Of a stretch of DNA of 64,000 bases, positions 45,465 through 53,730 are shown piece by piece. The notes beneath the pieces were generated by a model. It was not told where the DNA came from. It saw only the letters and a list, made by a program, of their open reading frames with translations, and searched no databases. The DNA comes from Deinococcus metallilatus (GTDB lineage Bacteria; Deinococcota; Deinococci; Deinococcales; Deinococcaceae), in contig NZ_CP038510.1 of the NCBI RefSeq assembly GCF_004758605.1, positions 356,501 through 420,500 of the forward strand, read 5' to 3'. Each line of letters begins with the position of its first letter. The stretch's first letter is position 1. Both the position numbers and the translations under genes were made by a program.

Positions 45465-45940
45465 TCCTCGTTCACCGCCTCAGTCACCCACTGGGCCGCC
45501 TCTCGTCCCCTGACCCCTTTGCGCCCGCCCCAGTGGAAGCGCGCTGGAACAGCCACGGGGTGCAGGTCGCGTATGCCGGGGAACACATCGGCCTCACGGC
45601 GATGGAAATCCTCACGTACTGGGCGAACTATCCGAATTTGCAGGGGTATGACCACTACATGTACCCGCTGAACGAGGCGGACATCGAGGACGCCCTGACC
45701 ACCCAGCCAGGGCTGAACCCCCATGACAAGAGCCAGACACGCCCTTTTGGGGACACCTGGGCGGAGGAAGGCCGCTCGCTCGCCCTCAGGGTGCCCAGCG
45801 TGGTGCTACCCGCCAGCAGCAACTACGTGATCAATCCGAACCACCCGGCGTACGACCCGGGCAAGGTCGTGTACGTCGGCCCCTTCGTGTACGACCAGCG
45901 CATCACGTCGTTGATTGAGGCCGCCAAACGGGGCGACTGA
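45461..45940 (+). CDS. RES-domain toxin (NAD-degrading)
   Basis: The frame encodes the RES fold: VHRLSHPLGRL, ARWNSHGVQVAYAGEHIGLT with the conserved Arg and Tyr, AMEILTYW, and VLPASSNYVINPNHPAY near the end. RES toxins degrade cellular NAD+ and arrest growth until neutralised by ParS. The conserved N-terminus requires initiation at a CTG at 45461 that overlaps the antitoxin stop (CTGA), with AGGGAG about 8 nt upstream. The first GTG (45533) would delete 24 residues of the domain. Length from CTG is 159 residues, normal for the family. Confidence 0.88.
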   Translation: MILVHRLSHPLGRLSSPDPFAPAPVEARWNSHGVQVAYAGEHIGLTAMEILTYWANYPNLQGYDHYMYPLNEADIEDALTTQPGLNPHDKSQTRPFGDTWAEEGRSLALRVPSVVLPASSNYVINPNHPAYDPGKVVYVGPFVYDQRITSLIEAAKRGD

Positions 45941-46052
45941 GCTGAGGTGTCCGGTCCTGGCATCACCCGGAGACGCGGGTGAGGGGGACAGAAACGCGCC
46001 CCGGCCTCGGCCCTGGCTGGGGCGGGAGAGCGGGGTGCGGTTCGGGAGGGAA

Positions 46053-46080
46053 GGGGGACGGCATGTGAGTACCGTCCCCT
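46053..46080. terminator. Hairpin after tip B immunity gene
   Basis: GGGGACGG (46054-46061) pairs with CCGTCCCC (46072-46079) around a loop containing CATGTGAG, as in the hairpin after tip A. The stem bases differ from tip A but pairing is kept. It lies about 40 nt after the immunity gene stop on the minus strand. Confidence 0.65.
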
Positions 46081-46119
46081 GATAATTCACCTACCCAGAC
46101 CACGCCTTATTTATCATAT

Positions 46120-46470
46120 TCAGTCCGGAAGCAGATCAAATGACAACCAGATTGCTCCTAAATATAAGGGATCCCTGCCCCGCAAGTCAAGTACACGATG
46201 TAAATTAGGCTTTGACCGACTAGTGTCTTTCCACTCCTCAGAAAGCGAATCTAAATAGAGACTCAAGGTTTCTGCTAATTGATCCTCAAAGCTAAGAGCT
46301 AAGCTAATCATTTTAGCGTTTTCAAATTTAAAATAGTTTTCAATCGTAGTAGAAGTAACACTTACACCTATTTTCTCGATCTCGCTCACTGCTAATAAGG
46401 AGACTTTCAGTGCTTGACTTTGCGTAAGTCCAATCGTCATTAGAGAGTATTCGGCCGACATTTTTCGCAT
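46120..46470 (-). CDS. Probable immunity protein for tip B
   Basis: The 116-residue protein is mostly helical (SQALKVSLLAVSEIEKIGVS, MISLALSFEDQLAETLSLYL) and ends IWLSFDLLPD. It has no signal peptide, so it should act in the cytoplasm, where the Ntox17-like tip would act. The ATG overlaps the toxin stop by one base (TAATG). It is AT-rich relative to the genome, as usual for exchanged immunity genes. No known family is recognised. Confidence 0.65.
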   Translation of the reverse strand: MRKMSAEYSLMTIGLTQSQALKVSLLAVSEIEKIGVSVTSTTIENYFKFENAKMISLALSFEDQLAETLSLYLDSLSEEWKDTSRSKPNLHRVLDLRGRDPLYLGAIWLSFDLLPD

Positions 46471-47986
46471 TAGTGTGTAATCCTCCCCCGTAAAGAAACA
46501 TTAAGATGGCTGCCGTCTCGTGAAGCCCAACCTAATTGGGATTTTCCTTGGCGAGAGAGTTGAACGTCCCATTCAAAAGCTTCTCCTGGCGTACGAGAGG
46601 GACCTTTAATCCAGACATTGCCAAATCGATCAACATAACCGGTTCTACCACCAACTTTAGCGCGTGGAAGTGGATTGGATGGATCCCAGTCCTGGGGAGG
46701 AACGTAACGTATTCTACCTTCTGTAGGTAGCTGTGCGTCCTTAACCGATCCTTTCTTTGTAGGTTGTGTCGAGCCTTTATTCTTATCACCGTTTGGGTTG
46801 GGCGCGCCAGCGGCAGCTCCAGTTTGTACGTTTGTCGCTCGTTGATTGGACGAATCTCCTGATCCATTTGACGCCAGGTAGGCAGCATTTTTATTGTATT
46901 GGTAAAGACTATAGAAGAATGTACCCACTGCGATGGCATCTGCCAAGAGATCCTCTGGCCCACCACCTCCCACAACCACCGCACCGGCTCGTACGGCTGC
47001 CGTTCTGACCGCCGCCGATGGGACGTAACTGACCTTTACCGGCTCGCCTGAGCTGGCCGCCATGGCCTGCTCCGCTCGCCTTTGCACCGTACGGGACTCG
47101 GCAAGTTCACTGACGGCTTCGTCCGGCACAAAGGCATAACCTCTCGCTCCTGCCGACTCTGCCGCCTGTTCCGGGTCCGCGACCGACACGTCCCCCGTCA
47201 CGACGCTCGGCGTACTCCCCATCTCCCTCGCGGCCAGGTTCGCCTCCACGGCGCTGTTGACCTCGCTGGCCGTGATATCGCTGTCGGGTGTCCAGCTCAA
47301 GCCACGCTGGGCGTAGGCGGCCCGCACGTTGTCCTTCACGTCCCCACCAAGCTGCGGCCCCGCCGAGACATTTTCCATACTACTGGCGTTCATGGTCGCC
47401 ATCTCGTTGGCACTCGCGTAATAGTCCGCGTCCGTGCCCATCGCCGTCATGTCGTTGGTGTAATCCGTGTTGGTCGAGCTGGTGTATTGATCATCATAGG
47501 TGTAGTTGCCGGTGGCGCCCTGCTGATAGGCGCCATCGGTGTTGGACGCCCCGTACACGTCCGAGGGCGCTTCGGTGGAGGGTTCGACCGGGTTGACGAT
47601 GATGCTCTGCGTCGTGACCGTGCCCCCCTGCGGCCGCTGGACCGTCTCCGCCCCCAGCACATTCGGCAGGCTGCTCCCCGGTCCCTTCACGTCCAGCGGA
47701 TTGAGGGTGTGCAGCGACGCAGGCAGAGCACTCTGCGGCGCCTGGAGCGGTTGCACCGCCAGAGTCCCGACCCCCAGCGGTTGCAGGCCACTCTTCACTC
47801 CTTGCGGTTGGGTGTTGCCCTCAGGCTTGATCTCCCCGGGATCGACCGGCAGTCCCGGCGCTGGAGCGGGTTTGACATCCAGCGGGTTGAGCTTGAGCTG
47901 GTCGGACAGGGCTTTGACCGGGGCACTCAGGGTCCCCACGCCGCCCGTGCTGCTGAAGGAGGCGATGCCGCCGTAGCCGAAGGTAC
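46470..47986 (-). CDS. Orphan RHS C-terminal tip B (Ntox17-like)
   Basis: Like tip A this frame has no RHS core and begins with the shared linker (GTLSAPVKALSDQLKLNPLD). After the linker there is an Ala-rich hydrophobic segment and then a C-terminal domain with IRYVPPQDWDPSNPLPRAKV, GYVDRFGNVWIKGPSRTPGE and AFEWDVQLS, ending SHLNVSLRGRITH. This pattern matches polymorphic toxin type 17 (Ntox17), a small domain predicted to be a nuclease. The reading frame is intact from a GTG at 47939. Homology to the RHS locus stops abruptly at about 47986, next to a small hairpin. Confidence 0.75.
47255..47986 (-). repeat. RHS tip linker repeat, copy B
   Basis: Third copy of the linker, more diverged than A and C (an insertion around PLGVGTLAVQ, many substitutions), but with the same order GTLSAPVKALSDQLKLNPLD, LNPLDVKGPGSSLP and GNYTYDDQYTSSTNTDYT. 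The toxin-specific sequence begins soon after ITASEVNSAV. Confidence 0.8.
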
Positions 47987-47996
47987 TCGATTGAGT

Positions 47997-48020
47997 AAAC
48001 GCCTACTTACTTAGGCGTTT
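47997..48020. terminator. Small hairpin at the tip B junction
   Basis: AAACGCCTA (47997-48005) pairs perfectly with TAGGCGTTT (48012-48020) around CTTACT. It sits precisely where RHS similarity ends and just upstream of the macrodomain gene promoter, so it could insulate that gene. Confidence 0.5.
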
Positions 48021-48022
48021 AG

Positions 48023-48050
48023 TTGAAAATTGGGTTTAGACGATTATAAT
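48023..48050 (+). promoter_or_regulatory. Consensus promoter of the macrodomain gene (leaderless)
   Basis: TTGAAA (48023-48028), a 16-nt spacer and a perfect TATAAT (48045-48050). The start codon follows after only 6 nt, so transcription would begin at or next to the ATG. This is one of the strongest promoters in the window. Confidence 0.7.
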
Positions 48051-48056
48051 TAGTAG

Positions 48057-48656
48057 ATGCGTTCATCAATCAAGATATCTCTGCGAGATCGGAGCCAAGA
48101 CGTCGTATCCGCTTTGAGCCTTCATTTTAAGGGAATTAAAAATGTTGATGTGTCTCAAGGTGATGTCATGGACTTTAAGGCAGATGCTGTTGTTAGCCCC
48201 GCCAACAGTTTTGGGTTCATGGACGGTGGCATTGATCTTATCTATGTTTCTAAATTCGGCTGGGATCTTCAGACTAGGCTGAGAACACAGTTATGCGAGA
48301 AGCATGACGGTGAACTTCCAGTAGGGCAGGCATTGGTGATAGAAACTTATGATTCAGAAATCCCTTATCTGATTAGCGCGCCTACCATGAGAGTGCCCTC
48401 TGACGTGTCCTTGACTATCAATGCTTACCTTGCGTTTAGGGCTGTGTTGAGAGTTATTCAAAAACATAATACGCAGCATCCAGCTCCCATTAAATCTATT
48501 GTTTGTCCGGGCCTATGCACGGCTATTGGCAAAATGCCCGCTGACCGTAGCGCCAGGCAGATGGCTGCCGCTTATGCAGTATGTATATTAGGTCAAGAGA
48601 ACATGCCCCTGACGCTTGGGCAAGCAGTTGAGGAGCATTACAGACTTCTTGGCTAA
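48057..48656 (+). CDS. Macrodomain protein, probable ADP-ribose hydrolase
   Basis: The 199-residue protein has the macro fold: NVDVSQGDVMDFKADAVVSP and ANSFGFMDGGID, which form the ADP-ribose pocket (the D, N and Gly-rich loop), and later CPGLCTAIGKMPADRSARQM for the phosphate loop. Such proteins bind or remove ADP-ribose. It is AT-rich (unlike core genes), leaderless, and convergent with the immunity gene of tip C, whose toxin looks like an ADP-ribosyltransferase. A role in reversing that modification is plausible. It resembles stand-alone macrodomains found in phage and defence contexts. Confidence 0.8.
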   Translation: MRSSIKISLRDRSQDVVSALSLHFKGIKNVDVSQGDVMDFKADAVVSPANSFGFMDGGIDLIYVSKFGWDLQTRLRTQLCEKHDGELPVGQALVIETYDSEIPYLISAPTMRVPSDVSLTINAYLAFRAVLRVIQKHNTQHPAPIKSIVCPGLCTAIGKMPADRSARQMAAAYAVCILGQENMPLTLGQAVEEHYRLLG

Positions 48657-48691
48657 TTTTAGGCTGCATATTACATATAGACTCACGTATG

Positions 48692-48727
48692 GGCAGAGAA
48701 CAATTCATCTTTGAATTGTTCTCTGCC
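48692..48727. terminator. Bidirectional terminator
   Basis: GGCAGAGAACAATTCA (48692-48707) and its perfect complement TGAATTGTTCTCTGCC (48712-48727) form a 16-bp stem with a TCTT loop, followed on the plus strand by TGTTTTT. It lies between the convergent macrodomain and immunity genes. Confidence 0.85.
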
Positions 48728-48732
48728 TGTTT

Positions 48733-49329
48733 TTAATCTAATACATTGTTGCTGAAATTGCGTGCCTCACCTTGCCAGTATTCTATCTTCTTGACTCTAT
48801 CAAACTCTATGATTTGCTTTACATAGTCTATGTATAAACTTTCAAATATGTCGGAGCGCATTATAAAAAATGCTATCTTATCTCCTTTGAATGTGAGCGA
48901 GCTATCATCAAAGAGAGCGTTTCTGAATAAAAGATAATTATAGATAAAGTTAGTGAATAACATTTTATCATTCGATGTTAGTGGTTCCCGGAAAACAAAC
49001 ATTTGAGGTAGAGAATTTGTCCGATAATCTTCTTCTTGCAACCAGTCAACAGACTTCAGTATGCCTTCATGCAGTAGCTGTTTCACGAGATCTTCGTCAG
49101 AAGATTTGTCCACGACCGCTCTTATGGTCTTTCGATGTAAGCGTTTCGCCGATAAAGCGTATTTTTCTCTAGAGACTACTTTAACTGTCGCTCTATTTAT
49201 GTGTACTTTAACCGCAGGTATATTATCGAGGGTATCCATAAAAAGATCAAGATATATGTCGTCCTTAGTAATATCGGCTTGTTTCTTCAAGTCTACTAAA
49301 TCAATTGGAATTTCTACCACTCTGAACAC
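48733..49329 (-). CDS. Probable immunity protein for tip C
   Basis: The 198-residue protein is very AT-rich and strongly charged (LVDLKKQADITKDDIYLDLF, REKYALSAKRLHRKTIRAVV, FNNVLD-type end). It has no signal peptide. It begins 7 nt after the stop of the RHS tip C gene and is followed by the bidirectional terminator. Position, composition and lack of recognisable catalytic motifs all fit an immunity protein that binds the ART-like toxin in the cytoplasm. I recognise no family. Confidence 0.65.
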   Translation of the reverse strand: MFRVVEIPIDLVDLKKQADITKDDIYLDLFMDTLDNIPAVKVHINRATVKVVSREKYALSAKRLHRKTIRAVVDKSSDEDLVKQLLHEGILKSVDWLQEEDYRTNSLPQMFVFREPLTSNDKMLFTNFIYNYLLFRNALFDDSSLTFKGDKIAFFIMRSDIFESLYIDYVKQIIEFDRVKKIEYWQGEARNFSNNVLD

Positions 49330-49336
49330 GGTTACC

Positions 49337-52300
49337 TCACTGAATTAAGTAATAACTTCTGAGGCTCTCAAACTCCCTGATACTATTATAAGGGATAAGA
49401 GTCTCCGTTTGTCCTGGTACCGGCGACCTAGGAACAGGAGCCTCAAATACTACATTATTTCTCCTGGCAAATCTGAAGAATGAGTCGGCTCGTACTGTTG
49501 TTGATATAACTGCGGGGCCACCACCGTAGTTGGCGCTCATTGAAGAGTAGTAATCCGCAGTGGAAAGCTGAGTGGTGAAGTAGGCGCCAAGCCTATTCCC
49601 TTCTGGCGGTCGTCTGATCTGGTTAGCCATAAGTCTCTCAATATTTAGAGATTGATTTTCCACTGCGTCTAGAGCATCGTAGTAGTTCGTGCCCCGGTAA
49701 AATGTAATATTTTTACCTCCCCTGTACCTATTTTTTTGTACGTCGCTAGCATCTGCTGCCCGATCTGCGAAATACTCGATTATCAACTCCACTAGGAATA
49801 GACCGCCAGCTAGACCACCGCCTCCCTTTGGAATAGGCAATCCCGCTGGAGGGCTGGGAGCTGGGATAGCTGGAGCATTTTGAGTTAATGACGCGAACAT
49901 AAACTGGCTCTGAGCTTGATTGCCTCCCGATGATGCTAAGTTGTTGAGATTAACCTTACCAGCTTCATCGTCTGTGAACAGATATGGATTTCCGTTGCTG
50001 CCGAGGATTGCCTTCCCGACGTCTTCCCGTGTCGTTTTGTTAGCTACTCGATATTCGTAAGATCGATCTTCCGAAGTCACATTTCCAACTACGGTTGTTG
50101 GTACTTCCCCTCGATTTACGGCCGCTGTATTTGCCGTCACCGCCGTATTAACCTCGCTGGCCGAGACATCAGTATCGGGCGTGTAGGTCAAGCCCCGCTG
50201 AGCATACGCCGCCTGGACGTTGGCATACACGTCGTTGCGTGTTTGACGAGCCGCAGAAACACCTTCGGTACTGCTCGCTTGCTGGACGGCAGTATCATTG
50301 GCACTCGCGTAGGAATCGGCGTCTGTCCCAGACGCAGTCATGTTGCTGGCGTAGTCGTTATTCGTCGTTGCCGTGTACTGATCATCGTAGGTGTAGTTCC
50401 CAGTGGTACTCGCCTGTCCGGCGGTGGCATTGCTCCAGGCCTCACTGAGGTCACTGGGCGTCTCGGTGTAGGTGTCGGCCGGGTTGACGATGATCGACTG
50501 CGGTTTGATCCCCCCGTCCGTCGGCCGCTTCACCGTGTCCGCCCCCGGCACGCTCGGCAGGCTGCTGCCCGTCCCCTTCACGTCCAGTGGATTGAGCGTG
50601 TTCAATGACGACGGCAGCACGCTCTTAGGGGCCTGCAACGGTTGCACGCTGAGCGCCTGCAACCCCTGGACCGCCATCCCACCCGGCGTAGTGCCTTCGG
50701 GTTTGATCTCCCCGGGATTGACCGGCAGGTCCTGGGAGGGCGTGGGTTTGATGTCCAGCGGATTGAGTTTGAGCTGGTCGGACAGGGCTTTGACCGGGGC
50801 ACTCAGGGTCCCCACGCCGCCCGTGCTGCTGAAGGAGGCGATGCCGCCGTAGCCGAAGGTATCGGTGGCGCCGTCCGCGAAGCTGTAGCCCAGGTCCTTG
50901 AAGGTGGTGCTGAGGTAACTCGGGCCCGCGCTGTAGCTCAAATCCTTGAAGGCGGCGCTGGGGCTGTTCGTACTCGTCTGCCCAATCGTGTCGTCGCGCA
51001 GCTCCTGGGTGCGGGTGATCAGATTGGGCACGCCCAGCAGGCCCACGGTGTTGATGCTGTCCCTTCTGAGCTGATAGCCGCCGTTGCTGGCCAGTTCGTT
51101 CATTCCGGCGGTGGAGGTGACCACCTGGCGGCCGAAGGGGTCATAGCGGTAGTCGTCGAAGCGCCGGAGGCCGGACGCCCCGTTGCTCAGCCCGGCGACC
51201 CTTCCCTCGGCGCTGTAGCGGGTGGCGTAGCCGTCGAAGTCCCCGCCGGTGGTGAACATGCGGTGGCCCTGACCGTCGAGCTTGTAGCTGATGCTGGTGG
51301 TGCCGTCGGTCAGGCCGGTCAATCCGTTGTTGACGTCGTAGCTGGAGGTGGTGGTCACGCCGCCGCGCACCTGGGTGGTGGCGTTGCCGTAGCCGTCGTA
51401 GCCGTAGCTGACCGCGCCGCGCCCGCTGGTGACGTAGGGGACGCCGACCAGGGGGCTGCCCGCCTGCGAGAAGGTGGTGGTGTTCTCGCCGCCCTTGCTG
51501 TTGGAGGTCGAGTAGCGCCGCCCGCCCAGCGTCGGCTTCATGATCTCCTGGTAGGCGGTGGTGGCGTCACTCCGGCGCACCTCACGGGTGACCATGCCGT
51601 CGGCCCCGTAGGTGCTCATCACGTTGACGGCCCCGTACGTGCTGGTGGGGTCATACACGTTCGTCTCGCGGCCACGCGCGTCCAGCCCGTCCACCCGTTT
51701 GACCAGACTGCCGGTCGTGGTGGTCATATACCGGTGGCCGTCGAGGAAGTAGCCCAGCGCGCTCGTCTTGGTGACGCTGGGACCGAAGCCGCTGAACTCG
51801 CTGCCGCTGGTGGCCCCTTTGGCGGGGGCGGCGTCGGTGACGCTCATGGTGTCGGGCAGGTCACGCTCGTTGTAGGTGAGGCTCGCGTTGCCCTGGGTGC
51901 CCGCCAGCAGCACCCCGGCGCTGCCGCCCATGTTCCACAGCCGGTTGGCCGAGTCGGCACTCTGGACGCGCACCTGCACGTCGCGGGTGTGGGAGAGTTC
52001 GCGGTTCGTCGGCGAGTAGGTGTAGGTGAAGACGTTCTGCTTGCCGCTGCCGTCGGGTAGGGTGTCGTACCCCTCGCTGAGGTTGCCGTTCGCGTCGAAC
52101 TTCCACACAGTGTTGTGGTTGGGATTGCCCAGATCGGCGCCGGTGGCCGAGCGCATGGTCTGGTAGATCGCGCCCGTGCCGGTGAAGACGCGCTTGGCCC
52201 GTTGGCCCAGCCCGTCGTAGGTGCTGGCCGAGGTGTAGGCCCAGTTGTTGGCGCTGCCGTTCCACATTCCGGCGGATTTCTCGCCGGTGATCAGGCCGCG

Positions 52301-53382
52301 CCCGTCGAGGTCGAAGGCGATCACGTTCCCGGCCGTGACGGTGGGGAACTGCGTCCCGGTGTTCACGGTGTTCAGCTTGCTGGTGAGGTCCCCGGCGTAC
52401 CCGTACGTGGTTTCGGCGGTGCGCGCCCCGTCCAGGCGGTAGCTGAGGAACTTCCACTGCTCGGCCACCCCGGAGGTATGCGGGCGGTTGGCGGACTGGG
52501 TCTGGCCCAGGCTGTTGAAGGTGAAGTCGCTGACCAGGCCGTTCTCGGTCCGGGAGATGACGTTGCCCGCCGGGTCGTAGGTGAGGGCCAGGCTCAGCCC
52601 GTTCGCCAGGCCCGCCGCGTTGTCGGTGGTGGCCCCGGTGCCGCTGGTGCGGGCGTGCTCCCGGCGCTGGGTCATGCGGCCCGCCGAGTCGAAGGCGAAG
52701 GTGGTCTTGAACCCCTCGGGGTTGGTCCGGCTGAGCAGGTGGCCCCGCCCGTCGAAGGCCTGGCTGATCGTCATGCCGTCCGGGAGGGTCTGCAACGTGG
52801 GCCGCCCGGCGAAGTCGTAGGTGTAGGAGGACTTCGAGCCGCTGGTCGCCCCCGCGGCGGTGTTCATGTTCGCGCGGCGCTCCTCGGTCGGGTAGACGCG
52901 CGGGCCGTAGGTGTAGTGCCGGGTCTTGGTGAAGCCGCTGGGATTGGCCGGGTCGAAGGTCGCGGCGCTCGTCCCGCTGTTCATGTCCGGCTCGTACACG
53001 CCTTCGAGCAGGCCGTCCGGGGTGTAGGTGTAGCCCCGGGTGACGATGCCGCGCGCGTCGGTCTCGCTCACGGTGTTACCCAGGAGGTCGTAGGCGGCCT
53101 GGCTGGCGTTCCCGCGCCCGTCGACACTCTTCACGGCGCGCCCGAGGGGGTCGTAGGCCGCGCGGGAGGTGACGCTGGTGAAGCCGCTGTTCAGGTTGGT
53201 GTAGTCCGGCTCGTTGCCCTGCCACACCTGCGGGGTGACCGAGGTGGTGTTGTCGTCGTTGTCGTAGGTCGCCGTGGTGGTGTAGCCCGCGGGGTCCGCC
53301 ACCGTGGTCATCCGGTCGCGGACGTCGTACCCATAGGTCGTGTTGGCCGTGGTGCCGCCGCTGGGCAGGGCGAGACTGCCGG
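49337..53382 (-). CDS. 5'-truncated RHS protein with ART-like toxin tip C
   Basis: From the ATG at 53311 it has 1324 residues, but RHS sequence continues upstream to about 53382, where it ends abruptly without a signal peptide or secretion module. Residues 1-790 are YD/RHS repeats (GRPTLQTLPDGMTISQAFDG, FDDYRYDPFGRQVV). The linker (about 830-1050) is followed by a unique tip. The last 124 residues contain ITFYRGTNYYDALD (Arg1206), GAYFTTQLSTADYYSS and QTETLIPYNS (Glu1303), the R - S/T - E arrangement of ADP-ribosyltransferase folds. The tip region is lower in GC. Without its 5' part the protein may be unsecreted or silent unless the core is restored. Confidence 0.75.
50150..50940 (-). repeat. 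RHS tip linker repeat, copy C (at the RHS core)
   Basis: This is the copy still attached to an RHS core. It encodes FADGATDTFGYGGIASFSST through YTPDTDVSASE and is the closest relative of copy A. Next to it (50880-50950) a short tandem duplication (AAFKDLSYSAG and TTFKDLGYSFADG) is present only in this copy. Confidence 0.85.
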
Positions 53383-53385
53383 GCG

Positions 53386-53730
53386 CTGATCGCCCCTTTC
53401 GAGAGTGCGCTGGGGGAAGCGGGCATCACGGTGGCCCGGGCGAGCGTGTACGGCTACAGCGGGAGCCAGGCCGAGGCGTTTGACGTGGCCACCCGGGACT
53501 TCTACGGGCGTTATCCGGGGTTCTGCCCGGTACAGGGGGGATTTCTGGCGGCGAGTGACCGGGCGGTGTACCTGACGCTGGCAGCACGGGGAAACGAGGT
53601 GCGCGGCTTCGTGTACGACCAGCGTCGGCGGCCCAGGCTGACCTTCGCGTACTTCGAGGGACAGAGCGCGCGTGCTGGACGCGCCGTTGCTCCTGATCCC
53701 GCAGCTGTACTATTGAAGAAGGCCCCATGA
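53386..53730 (+). pseudogene. 5'-truncated hypothetical gene at the RHS junction
   Basis: The plus-strand frame is open from the point where RHS sequence stops (53386) to TGA at 53728-53730. It reads ESALGEAGITVARASVYGYS, DFYGRYPGFCPVQGGFLAAS and GFVYDQRRRPRLTFAYFEGQ, with coding-like codon use. The start codon has been lost with the rearrangement, unless the GTG at 53431 serves. It overlaps the next gene by 4 nt (ATGA), so the two once formed an operon. Family unknown. Confidence 0.5.

Noticed and set aside
45533..45940. RES toxin starting at the GTG at 45533
   Set aside because: It would remove the conserved VHRLSHP segment and leave a 68-nt gap after the antitoxin, where a coupled CTG with a ribosome binding site gives the full domain.
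42643..50940. Tips A and B as assembly duplications of tip C
   Set aside because: The three linkers differ at many positions, B strongly so, and each has its own toxin and immunity genes. This is real divergence.
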